A stretch of DNA of 64,000 nt, from positions 62,001 through 126,000 of the forward strand of contig NZ_QMBQ01000008.1 of the NCBI RefSeq assembly GCF_003289965.1, written 5' to 3'. Source of the stretch: Mesorhizobium atlanticum. GTDB lineage: Bacteria; Pseudomonadota; Alphaproteobacteria; Rhizobiales; Rhizobiaceae. Numbering within the stretch: position 1 is the stretch's first letter; the number at the start of each line of letters is the position of its first letter. This document shows positions 1 to 8,776 of the stretch, piece after piece. The notes beneath the pieces are model-generated. The model saw only the letters and a list, made by a program, of their open reading frames with translations. It had not been told where the DNA came from and searched no databases. Both the position numbers and the translations under genes were made by a program.

Positions 1-814
1 GCGAGGGCGTCGGCACCGTCGCCGTTGGTGACCGGGTGGTTGCCGATTCCCGTTTCTGGTGTGGAGAATGCGCGCAATGCCGCGCCGCCAGGCGGCATCT
101 GTGCGCCTCGCTGGGCTTCGTCGGCGAAGTATGCGACGGCGGCTTTGCCGAGGAGACGGTGCTGCCGGCGCGGCTGCTGCATGTCATCGACGCCGCGCTC
201 GATGAAAGGGTGGCGGCGATGGCCGAGCCGCTCGCGGTCGCGCTTCATGCCGTGCGGCGCCTGCCGAAGACCGCGGGTTCGGTGCTTGTCGTCGGCTGCG
301 GCACTATCGGCGGCCTGGCGGCGCTGCTCTTGTCGCGGACGTTCTCGGGCAGCGTGCTGATCGCCGACCGCAACAAGGCGCGCTGCGAGCGCGTCGCCCA
401 GGTGACGGGCGCCACCATCGTCGATCTCGATCGCGAGGCCATTGCCGTAGCGACGGCCGACGCGCCTCTGCTTGCGGCCGTCGAGGCGACCGGCAGCGTC
501 GCCGCGCTCAACCAGTTGCTGGGTGTTCTGGGCTCCGGCGCCACCGTCGCGCTGGTTGGCATTTTCCATGGCCGCCTGGACATCGACCCCAACATGCTGG
601 TCGAGCGCGAGATCGGTCTGCTGGGCAGCCATGCCTTTGCCGACGAGTTGCCGACGCCATCGGGATGCTCCACGATCTGTCCGGACCGCTGATCAGCCTG
701 ATCGATCGCGAGATCGGCCTCGACGATATTCCCGCCGCCTATGAGCGTCTTTTGGCGGGGCAGGGCGACGGCTTGAAAACCATTGTCCGGCTGCGGCAGC
801 CCGCCGGCACCTGA
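1..814 (+). pseudogene. zinc-dependent alcohol dehydrogenase, 5'-truncated by the window edge and frameshifted near its 3' end
   Basis: The frame from base 3 encodes the middle and end of a medium-chain zinc dehydrogenase. The structural-zinc cysteines are present (CGECAQC followed by a fourth Cys eight residues on), then a Rossmann segment VVGCGTIGG. At about 653-656 the reading frame breaks: read straight it stops at 692 with an unrelated tail, but one frame over it continues as AIGMLHDL...ISLIDREIGLDDIPAAYERL to a stop at 812-814, the normal C-terminus of this family. One base appears to be missing near 654. This could be a real mutation or a sequence error. The substrate cannot be told. 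The gene lies 32 bases before a GntR regulator in the same direction. Confidence 0.75.
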
Positions 815-846
815 TTTCCGATGCTTGCCGGAAAGGACTTTTGAAA

Positions 847-1578
847 ATGAGTGCTTTGCCCGATACGGCCAGCCCGCTCTACGAGAAGGTCAAGGACTAT
901 ATCCTGACCAACATCGGAACCGGCAAGTGGAGCAAGGACCGCAAGCTGCCGTCCGAGAATGAATTCGTGGCCGCGCTCGGCGTGTCGCGCATGACCGTCC
1001 ACCGCGCCTTGCGGGAATTGACCTCGGCCGGCTTCCTGATCCGGCTGCAGGGCGTGGGGACATTCATCGCGCCGCCTCGGCCGCAGTCGACGCTGATCGA
1101 GATCAACAACATCGCCGCCGAAATCGTCGCGCGCGGCAACAGGCATCGCTCCGAGGTTCTCGTCCTCGAAAGGATCACGCCGACCAAGGAGCTCTCGCTG
1201 TCCTTCGAATTCGCCAGGCGCGCGGCGCTTTATCATTCGGTGGTCGTCAACTTCGAGAACGACCTGCCTGTGCAACTGGAAGAGCGCTTCGTCAATCCGA
1301 GCCTGATACCGGACTATGACAAGCAGGATTTCTCGAAGACGGCGACCTACGATTACCTGATGCAGAAGACGCCGGTGACCGAGGTCGAACATATCATTTC
1401 CGCTGTCCCGGCCGATGCCGAGACGGCGCGGCACCTCGCCATCGACGTCGGCAGTTGCTGCCTTCTCCTGCATCGCCGGACATGGACCGGCGCTGTCGTC
1501 GCCACCATCAGCAAGCTGACCTATGTCGGCAGCCGCTACTCGCTCGGCAGCCGCTATTCTCCGTCGCGCAAGACCTGA
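847..1578 (+). CDS. GntR/HutC-family transcriptional regulator (UTRA domain)
   Basis: A 243-residue regulator with an N-terminal winged helix of the GntR type (about residues 12-75, including LPSENEFVAALGVSRMTVHRAL) followed by a UTRA ligand-binding domain. It is similar in layout to HutC, the histidine-utilisation repressor, but a second HutC-like gene sits next to the hut genes at 23199-23945, so this one probably serves the adjacent ABC importer. The ATG at 847 is preceded by GGAAAGGA at a good distance; a TTG six bases upstream is less likely. The C-terminus carries a small internal duplication (GSRYSLGSRYS, 18-base period around 1526-1558). The effector is unknown. Confidence 0.85.
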   Translation: MSALPDTASPLYEKVKDYILTNIGTGKWSKDRKLPSENEFVAALGVSRMTVHRALRELTSAGFLIRLQGVGTFIAPPRPQSTLIEINNIAAEIVARGNRHRSEVLVLERITPTKELSLSFEFARRAALYHSVVVNFENDLPVQLEERFVNPSLIPDYDKQDFSKTATYDYLMQKTPVTEVEHIISAVPADAETARHLAIDVGSCCLLLHRRTWTGAVVATISKLTYVGSRYSLGSRYSPSRKT

Positions 1579-1664
1579 AGCGGCGGGAACTATTCCCCTT
1601 GGCGCCAGTTGCGAGTGGAGCCCGCCCAAATGCTGCCAAGAGCGCGGAAATCAGCCTCTCCAGC

Positions 1665-1720
1665 TTGTATATGCATGTATGTATTTTAGCCTTGACATCC
1701 ATCGCCGCCACCGTTGAATA
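1665..1720 (+). promoter_or_regulatory. putative promoter of the ABC importer with a HutC/GntR-type operator
   Basis: TTGTATATGCAT (1665-1676) matches 10 of 12 positions of the perfect hut palindrome ATGTATATACAT at 25366-25377. It is followed by a second, overlapping GCATGTATGTAT. Just downstream are TTGACA (1692-1697) and, after 17 bases, TGAATA (1715-1720), a plausible sigma-70 promoter. Binding by the regulator at 847-1578 is inferred from family and position. Confidence 0.55.
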
Positions 1721-1831
1721 TCGTGGCAGGTAAGACGCCGAGGCACAGTGCCGCAAGAAGCAGAAGCCGCATTCTCACCAGACAGGAAGTTTGGTTCAAA
1801 AAAGCGCTCTGAATCATCAAGGGGAACAAAG

Positions 1832-2836
1832 ATGATGCGTAACCTCACAGGACAATTCCGTGCGCTCGTGGTGGCGGCCGTCGTCGGCTTCGCCCCGCTG
1901 GCCCACGCCGCCGATACGGCCATTCCCGCGACGCCCGAAGCTGGATCGTTCAAGATCGGCATCGAGCCGTGGCTGGGCTACGGCCAGTGGCATGTCGCCG
2001 AAGCCAAGGGCCTGTTCAAGGCGAGCGGTCTGTCGGACGTCCAGATCGTCAATTTCACCGAAGACAAGGATATCAACGCCGCCCTGGCGAGCGGCCAGCT
2101 CGACGCGGCGAACATCGCCACCCACACCGCCATGGGCATGGTTGCAGCCGGCCTGCCGGTCAAGATCGTGCTGCTGCTCGACGTCTCGATGACGGCCGAC
2201 GCCATGATCGCCGGCAAGGACGTCAACTCGATCGCCGATCTCAAGGGCAAGCAGGTCGCCTTCGAGGAAGGCACGACCAGCGACATCCTGCTGAAATACG
2301 CGCTCGCCAAGAACGGCATGTCGATCGCCGACGTCCAGCCGGTGCCGATGCCGGCGGCGGATGCCGGCAGCGCGCTGATTGCCGGCCGCGTCCCGGTCGC
2401 GGTCACGTATGAGCCCTATCTCACCACGGCCAGGGCGCAGAACAAGGACATCAAGCTCCTGTTCACCGCCGGCGAGGATCCCGGCCTGATCAGTGACGTG
2501 CTGGTCGTGCGCGACGAGGTAATCAAGTCGCGGCCTGGCCAGGTGCTTGCCATGATCAAGGCCTGGGACGCGGCGCTCAAGGACTACAATGCCGACACGC
2601 CCGGCGGCCGCGCCATCATTTCCAAGGCGGTCGGCTCGAGCGTCGAGGACCTCAACACCGCCTTTGACGGCGTGCGCTACTATTCGCTGGCCGAGAACAA
2701 GAGCGCGCTGACGGGCGATTTTTCCACCAAGACATTCGCCGACGTCGAGGCCGCCGCCAAAAATGCCGGGCTTCTCCAGTCCGACGTGACGCCCGAGCAG
2801 ATGATCGATCCAGCCTTCGTCAAGGCCGCGCAGTAG
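1832..2836 (+). CDS. ABC transporter substrate-binding protein, NitT/TauT (SsuA/NMT1-like) family
   Basis: A 334-residue periplasmic binding protein. An N-terminal signal peptide ends near AHA-A (about residues 1-28). The mature protein begins with IGIEPWLGYGQWHVAEAKGLF, the typical first lobe of the nitrate/taurine/sulfonate/thiamine-precursor binding family. ATG at 1832 (or the next codon, 1835) follows GGGGAA. The open frame runs further upstream but that part has no signal-peptide character. The gene is first in a three-gene importer operon with the permease and ATPase that follow. The ligand cannot be deduced; the HutC-like regulator upstream suggests a small nitrogenous or carboxylate compound, which is only inference. 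Confidence 0.85.
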   Translation: MMRNLTGQFRALVVAAVVGFAPLAHAADTAIPATPEAGSFKIGIEPWLGYGQWHVAEAKGLFKASGLSDVQIVNFTEDKDINAALASGQLDAANIATHTAMGMVAAGLPVKIVLLLDVSMTADAMIAGKDVNSIADLKGKQVAFEEGTTSDILLKYALAKNGMSIADVQPVPMPAADAGSALIAGRVPVAVTYEPYLTTARAQNKDIKLLFTAGEDPGLISDVLVVRDEVIKSRPGQVLAMIKAWDAALKDYNADTPGGRAIISKAVGSSVEDLNTAFDGVRYYSLAENKSALTGDFSTKTFADVEAAAKNAGLLQSDVTPEQMIDPAFVKAAQ

Positions 2837-2844
2837 GCCGGGTC

Positions 2845-3711
<867 letters not shown>

Positions 3712-3724
3712 CGAGCTCCGGCCG

Positions 3725-4507
3725 ATGAATTCCCCAAAACTGCGGATCAAGAGCCTCCACAAGAGTTTCGGCGCCGGAGCGCGGCGCACCGAAGTGCTGC
3801 GCGACATCAACCTCGACCTCGCCGACAACGAGTTCGTGTCGCTGGTCGGCACGTCGGGCTGCGGCAAGAGCACGCTGCTGTCGATCGTCGCCGGACTGCA
3901 GGATTTCGACTCGGGCGAACTCGACATCGACGGGTCGCCGATCATGAAGCCGGGTCTCGATCGCGGCGTCGTCTTCCAGTCCTATACGCTGCTGCCCTGG
4001 CTGACGGCGCAGCAGAACATCGAGTTCGCTCTCAAGGCCGCCGGCCATGACCGCGCCACCTGCCGCAGGATCGCGCTTGAGCATCTCGACCTGGTCAAGC
4101 TTCCGCACTCGGCCAATCTCTATCCATCCGAATTGTCGGGCGGCATGAAGCAGCGCGTCGCCATTGCGCGCGCTCTTTCCTACCGCCCCAAGATGCTCCT
4201 GATGGACGAGCCCTTCGGCGCGCTCGATGCCCTGACCAGGCATCAGATGCAGGAGCTGCTCACCCAGATCTGGGAGGAGCACAGGCTGACCGTGCTCTTC
4301 GTCACCCACGACGTCGAAGAGGCCGTCTATCTGTCGGACCGCATTGTCGTGATGGGCATCGGCCCGGGGCGCATCATGCGGACCTTTGACGTCGATATCG
4401 AGCGGCCGCGCCGCGAAGAGGTCATGGAGAGCGCCGCTTTCATGGACCTGCAGCGCAATGTCCACAAGGCCATTCGCGAGGCCTCCAGGCGCCCCGAAAT
4501 GGCTTAG
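3725..4507 (+). CDS. ABC transporter ATP-binding protein, SsuB/TauB-like
   Basis: A 260-residue ATPase subunit. Walker A is GTSGCGKST (residues 42-50), the signature is LSGGMKQR (137-144), Walker B is MLLMDEP (157-163), and the H-loop lies in FVTHDVEEA. The last feature and the overall length fit the nitrate/sulfonate/taurine importer group. It starts 13 bases after the permease stop and ends the importer operon. A strong inverted repeat follows at 4537-4587. Confidence 0.9.
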   Translation: MNSPKLRIKSLHKSFGAGARRTEVLRDINLDLADNEFVSLVGTSGCGKSTLLSIVAGLQDFDSGELDIDGSPIMKPGLDRGVVFQSYTLLPWLTAQQNIEFALKAAGHDRATCRRIALEHLDLVKLPHSANLYPSELSGGMKQRVAIARALSYRPKMLLMDEPFGALDALTRHQMQELLTQIWEEHRLTVLFVTHDVEEAVYLSDRIVVMGIGPGRIMRTFDVDIERPRREEVMESAAFMDLQRNVHKAIREASRRPEMA

Positions 4508-4536
4508 GCGTGTCGCCTAGTCCGCCCGCTTGTGAC

Positions 4537-4587
4537 GCGCAACGGACCTTTGCAAGGAGAGCCACCTGCCGCTCTGGTCCGTTGCGC
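4537..4587. terminator. large inverted repeat between convergent genes
   Basis: GCGCAACGGACC (4537-4548) pairs perfectly with GGTCCGTTGCGC (4576-4587); the loop holds a second short stem AGAGC/GCTCT. It lies between the convergent ends of the ABC importer operon and the membrane protein gene. There is no T-run, so intrinsic termination is uncertain, but position and stability suggest a bidirectional transcription barrier. Confidence 0.5.
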
Positions 4588-4621
4588 GCCGCGCCCGGTC
4601 GGTTTCGCCGGCCGTGCGATT

Positions 4622-5029
4622 TCAAAAAAGCTTGGCGGTCGCCATGCAAAACACGGTGATGACCAGCAGCCCGCCCGCAATGCGTTCGCCTCGGGTCATT
4701 CTTGCCCGCAGCTGGGTCTGCGTCGCTTGATCGGCCCCAGCCAGTTGTCGGCTGGAGGAGGCGACGAGCGCGCCCTGCACGCCGGCGGCGATCAGCGCGG
4801 TCAAGATGCCCAGCGCCAGCGCCTTCTCCATTGGCCCGAATGCGCCCTCATGGAAGAAATACCAGAGCAGTATGCCGGTCAGGAACACCACGCCGGAGGC
4901 GCCAAGCTGGGGCCGGATGAAGCGCTCCGCCTTGATCTCCGGATCGCGGGCGACCGCAATGGTCGTGCCGGCCCAGAACACGCCGGCCATGACGTGCAGG
5001 CCGATGACGACGATATAGACATACTGCAT
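4622..5029 (-). CDS. small integral membrane protein, probably under MarR control
   Basis: A 135-residue hydrophobic protein with about four membrane segments: VYIVVIGLHVMAGVFWAG near the N-terminus, LGASGVVFLTGILLWYFF, ALALGILTALIAAGV and GLLVITVFCMATA at the end. The His in the first segment and a spaced second helix recall small haem-type or CopD-like membrane proteins, but no firm family is claimed. ATG at 5029 is preceded by GAGAGGAA; upstream in-frame codons have no such site. It is divergent from a MarR regulator, and the perfect palindrome between them (5097-5108) suggests it is that regulator's target. Confidence 0.7.
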   Translation of the reverse strand: MQYVYIVVIGLHVMAGVFWAGTTIAVARDPEIKAERFIRPQLGASGVVFLTGILLWYFFHEGAFGPMEKALALGILTALIAAGVQGALVASSSRQLAGADQATQTQLRARMTRGERIAGGLLVITVFCMATAKLF

Positions 5030-5096
5030 AACCGCATTCCTCTCTGCCGCCCGCCGCGCGTCGCTGCCATGTTGCGACACCATCAATAAGACAAAA

Positions 5097-5127
5097 TTAG
5101 ATATCTAACGATTAGATGTCAATTCAT
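5097..5127. promoter_or_regulatory. probable MarR operator in divergent promoter region
   Basis: TTAGATATCTAA at 5097-5108 is a perfect 12-base palindrome in an unusually AT-rich stretch. A degenerate second copy, TTAGATGTCAA, follows at about 5112-5122. Both lie between the divergent membrane protein gene and the MarR gene, the usual position for MarR autoregulation. The binding protein is inferred, not shown. Confidence 0.65.
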
Positions 5128-5171
5128 GAAGCCGAGTTTCACGTTTTCATCGCTTGCTCTACTGTCACGTC

Positions 5172-5609
5172 ATGACACCATTTGACCGCCCGCCCGTCGG
5201 CATGAATCTCGCCCGCACCTCGAAAGTGGTGGCGCAGGCCTTCGATGCCGCGCTGGTAGAGGCCGGCGGCACGCTGCCCGTCTGGCTGACCTTGCTGTCG
5301 GTCAAGTCGAAGGAACTTGCCAACCAGCGCGAGCTTGCCGGCATGATCGGCATCCAGGGCGCGACGCTGACGCATCACCTCAACGCCATGGAGACGCAAG
5401 GGTTGCTGACGCGCCGCCGCGATCCGGAAAACCGTAGGGTCCATCAGGTGGCGCTGACGGAAGCCGGCGAAGCGCTGTTCGAAAAGTTGCGTCTCGCGGC
5501 GGTCGCCTTCGACAAGCGGCTTCGGGCCGGTATTCCCGATGACAGGCTGGCCGAATTCGCCGAGGTGCTTGCGATGCTCAGGCGGAACGCTGAGGCGTCT
5601 CAGTCGTAA
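5172..5609 (+). CDS. MarR-family transcriptional regulator
   Basis: A 145-residue regulator with a MarR winged helix: the recognition region is ELAGMIGIQGATLTHHLNAMETQGLLTRRRDPENRR, with the DPENRR wing typical of the family. ATG at 5172 is chosen because the upstream extension (MLYCHV) has no family similarity. It is divergent from the small membrane protein gene with a palindrome in between. Its 3' end overlaps the convergent deacetylase gene by 10 bases. Confidence 0.85.
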   Translation: MTPFDRPPVGMNLARTSKVVAQAFDAALVEAGGTLPVWLTLLSVKSKELANQRELAGMIGIQGATLTHHLNAMETQGLLTRRRDPENRRVHQVALTEAGEALFEKLRLAAVAFDKRLRAGIPDDRLAEFAEVLAMLRRNAEASQS

Positions 5610-6334
5610 CCCGCAATCGCGCCGAAGGCGTAATGGCGCAGCCTGAGCGCCGCGATCAAAGCGGTTAGGTTCGCCTTGCCGTCGAAGGCGTCCTGGAACA
5701 TCTCGTCATGCATGAGCAGGATCAGCTTGTTCGGCCTGGCGAAATGGCCGTAGCCGAACAGATGGTCGATCTCGCTTACCAGATGGTCGACGCTCTGAAC
5801 CGGCTTGCCGCTGTCCTCATGCACCCATTCGTGGTCCCAGCCGTAAAGCCAGAAGCCCGACGCCGCGACGAATTCGTAATCCGGATCCTCGCGTCCGGCC
5901 TCGGCTAGCCCGAGCGAATTGTCGTCCTTCGAGTAATTGGGCAGCCGGAACACGTCGCGTCCGGGCAGGCGTGCATGCACGGCCGGCGTCAGCCCGAGCA
6001 CGACATTGGCCCGCAGCATGTCGGCGACCACGCCCTCCGTGTCGCCATAGAAATGCCGGTAGTGATTATAGGCATGGCTGTAGCTGTGGTTGCCGATCGT
6101 CACCAGCGGCATCGATTTCGCCCGCTGCAGCAGCGCCCGGCTGGCGGCGTTGGCCTCGGCATGCATGCCGACCATGAACAAAGTCGCCGGCACCTGCTCG
6201 GCCTGCAGCACGTCGAGGATGTTGCTGGTGCCGTTCAGCGGACCGTCGTCGAATGTGAGGTAAATGGTGCGATCGGCGGCCAGGGCGGGCGATGCGACAA
6301 GCAGGAGGAACGGAAGGATATAACGAAGTGGCAT
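5600..6334 (-). CDS. polysaccharide deacetylase (NodB-homology domain), exported
   Basis: A 244-residue carbohydrate esterase family 4 protein. The signal peptide covers about residues 1-20 (ILPFLLLVASPALA). TFDDGP (27-32) gives the catalytic and metal-binding aspartates, and H83/H87 in NHSYSHA complete the metal site. Such enzymes remove N- or O-acetyl groups from cell-wall or extracellular glycans; the substrate here is unknown and this is not the nodulation NodB itself. ATG at 6334 is chosen because it begins the signal peptide. Confidence 0.82.
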   Translation of the reverse strand: MPLRYILPFLLLVASPALAADRTIYLTFDDGPLNGTSNILDVLQAEQVPATLFMVGMHAEANAASRALLQRAKSMPLVTIGNHSYSHAYNHYRHFYGDTEGVVADMLRANVVLGLTPAVHARLPGRDVFRLPNYSKDDNSLGLAEAGREDPDYEFVAASGFWLYGWDHEWVHEDSGKPVQSVDHLVSEIDHLFGYGHFARPNKLILLMHDEMFQDAFDGKANLTALIAALRLRHYAFGAIAGYD

Positions 6335-6405
6335 TCGCAAAACCTGGTTGCGATCCCGATAGGCCGCCATAACGCCCGGTTGTGTCAAGCTTGTCGGCGA
6401 AAGCG

Positions 6406-8475
6406 TTAGCCCAGGCTGCCCTGCAGCACCTTCAGCTTCGCCTTCTTCGGGCTGCGCGTCGCCAGCCATTCGCGCGCCTTGTCCTGCGGCATCGGGAAGG
6501 CGATAGAATAGCCTTGCACCTGGTCGCAGCCGATCGCCATCAGCGAGTCGAGCTCGGCCTCGGTCTCGGCGCCCTCGGCGACGATCGAGATGCCCAGCCC
6601 CCGGGCAAGCTCGGTGATGGCGCGCACGATCTTGGTGTTGTCGCCGTTCTCGTTGATGTTCTGGACGAAGCGGCGGTCGATCTTCAGCCGGTCGATCTCG
6701 TTGGGATTGACGTGGCTCAGTGAAGCGTAGCCGGTGCCGAAATCGTCAAGCTCCAGATGCACGCCGGCGGCGCGGATGTGGCGAAGCTTCGAGGCGATCC
6801 CGGTCTTCTCGTCGTCGAGGATGACGGATTCGACGATCTCCAGCGAAAGCTTCTGTGGCGCCAGCCCGGCGCGCTCCAGCGTGCCGAACAGGAACGTGTC
6901 GAAATCGGGCTCGCGAAGTTCGGTGCCCGAGACATTGACGGCGATGCGCCCGAAATCGATCCCGGCGCGGTCCCATTCGGCGGCCTCGTTGATCGCCTTG
7001 CTGATGACGATCCGGCCGATCTCCGGCATGAAGCCGCATTTCTCGGCGACGGGAATGAACTCGCCGGGCGAGATCATGCCGCGCGTGGCGTGCTTCCATC
7101 GCACCAGCGCCTCGATGCCGCTGATCTTGCCGCTGGTTAGCGACACCTGCGGCTGGAAATAGACATCGAAGCTCTTGTCGGCGATTGCCGTGCGGATGTC
7201 CTGTTCGAGCTGTTTGCGGTAGTCCAGCTCGCGCCGCAGCTCCTCTGAGAAGAAGGAGAAATTGCCGCCGCCGAGCTTCTTGGCGGAATAGAGGGCGAGG
7301 TCGGCATGGACGAGCAGGTCCTGCGCGTTGTCGGCGTCGACCGGATAGACCGCGATGCCGGCGCTGGCGCCAGGCATGATGGTCGTGCCCTGGAACGTGA
7401 TCGGCTCGTTGATTTCGCCAAGGATGCGCTTGGCCAGCGCATGGATGTCCTCGGTGGTGCCGGCCCCGTTGAGGATCATGACGAACTCGTCGCCGCCGAG
7501 CCGCGCGCAGAGGTCCGACGCCCGGCAGGAATCGCGCATGCGCTGCGCCGTCACCACCAGCACATAGTCGCCGGCGGCGTGTCCGAGCGTATCATTGATC
7601 TGCTTGAAGCGGTCGAGATCGAACTGGACCACCGCCAGGCGCTCGCGGCGTCGGTGCGCCCCCTTGATCAAGGTGTCGAAATGGTCGGTCAGGAAGGTGC
7701 GGTTATGCAGACCGGTCAAGCCGTCATGCACGGCGATGAAGGCCATGGAGTTGCGCGCGTCGACCAACTCGCGCGTCTTGCGCAGGATAGCGTTGGACAT
7801 CGGCCGGAAGATGAACAGCGCCACCAGCACGATGACGCCGAGGGTGGCGAAGAACAGCGTGCGGTGCAGGTCGAGGATGCTGCTGGATTTTTCGTCGGCG
7901 AAGGCGCTGATGCGCTGGCCGAGCGCGGCGTAGCCCGACAGTGTCGCATTGGCGACGGAAGCGTCGAGGCCGGCGCGTTCACCGCCACCCTTGTAGCCGT
8001 CACTCTGCATGCCGAGCTGCGACTCGACGGACGACACAAGCCTGTCGCCATTGGCAACGAGCCCAACCGAGAAATAATCGAGGTGGAACGGCTTGTTGAA
8101 CAGCACATACTCGATCGACTTCGGATCGTTGCGTGCCGGCGACAGCGGATCGGCGCCGGTCTCCTTGAGCAGTCGGTCGTAGCTGGTTTCGAATTCGCCC
8201 GTCGCCTGCTTGAGCGCGGTGACCAGCGCCGGCTGCTTGTCGCGCGAGGCCGCTCCCGTGGCGCTTGCCAGGAAGACGATGCGCTGCGACAGCGCCTTCT
8301 GCGTCGAGACAATGTCCAGCAGCGCGTGGTTATGCTGCTGCTGCGCCATGAGCTGCTGCAGAAGAATGAAGGATGCCACCACCATGGCGGCAATGATCGT
8401 CAGCGCCAGCCAGTAGCCGGTCTTGATGAGCAGGATCAGCTTGCGCGAAACGCTCTGCACTGGCTGCTGCGACAT
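6406..8475 (-). CDS. membrane GGDEF-EAL protein (c-di-GMP turnover) with PilJ-like sensor
   Basis: A 689-residue membrane signalling protein. The first membrane helix is at about 20-42, a periplasmic segment containing STQKALSQRIVFLA resembles the PilJ-type sensor, and a second helix lies near 208-225. The diguanylate cyclase domain has an intact GGDEF (about 326-330), and the phosphodiesterase domain an intact EAL (about 455) with the DDFGTGYASL motif. Both active sites look complete, so the protein could make or break cyclic di-GMP. The sensed signal is unknown. Confidence 0.9.
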   Translation of the reverse strand: MSQQPVQSVSRKLILLIKTGYWLALTIIAAMVVASFILLQQLMAQQQHNHALLDIVSTQKALSQRIVFLASATGAASRDKQPALVTALKQATGEFETSYDRLLKETGADPLSPARNDPKSIEYVLFNKPFHLDYFSVGLVANGDRLVSSVESQLGMQSDGYKGGGERAGLDASVANATLSGYAALGQRISAFADEKSSSILDLHRTLFFATLGVIVLVALFIFRPMSNAILRKTRELVDARNSMAFIAVHDGLTGLHNRTFLTDHFDTLIKGAHRRRERLAVVQFDLDRFKQINDTLGHAAGDYVLVVTAQRMRDSCRASDLCARLGGDEFVMILNGAGTTEDIHALAKRILGEINEPITFQGTTIMPGASAGIAVYPVDADNAQDLLVHADLALYSAKKLGGGNFSFFSEELRRELDYRKQLEQDIRTAIADKSFDVYFQPQVSLTSGKISGIEALVRWKHATRGMISPGEFIPVAEKCGFMPEIGRIVISKAINEAAEWDRAGIDFGRIAVNVSGTELREPDFDTFLFGTLERAGLAPQKLSLEIVESVILDDEKTGIASKLRHIRAAGVHLELDDFGTGYASLSHVNPNEIDRLKIDRRFVQNINENGDNTKIVRAITELARGLGISIVAEGAETEAELDSLMAIGCDQVQGYSIAFPMPQDKAREWLATRSPKKAKLKVLQGSLG

Positions 8476-8776
8476 AATTTAAGTGACCCCTCCGGTCGAC
8501 GGATTCCCGCCTTGGATTCGTGACGGGAAGACGCTTGCCTTGAAAGGGTTAACAGGTCGGCAAGGGCGGCCGGCGGCGACCTTGGCGACGCGACAAAGCT
8601 CGCAAAATGGTTATCACGTCCTTTCCCGCGTACCCTCATTTTGCGTGCATCACCGCCGCGCCGTTGCGAAGGATTGCCTTCCGGCTTTCACGACGCCACC
8701 GAAGCGGTCGCTTTTGCGATGGATTTTTTGCGGCCGTGGCGCGACAGTCCGGCTCGAACCGAACAGGGCCGGACCC
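8476..8776. other. divergent intergenic region, 301 bases
   Basis: This separates the GGDEF-EAL gene from kbl. The kbl frame is open back to 8483, but the added residues resemble no Kbl N-terminus. CGCAAAATG (8601-8609) and CATTTTGCG (8637-8645) form a 9-base inverted repeat with a 27-base spacer; its role is unknown. No other gene or clear promoter is seen. Confidence 0.5.

Noticed and set aside
5600..6334. Nodulation gene nodB
   Set aside because: The NodB-homology domain is shared by many deacetylases; no other nod genes or nod box are near.
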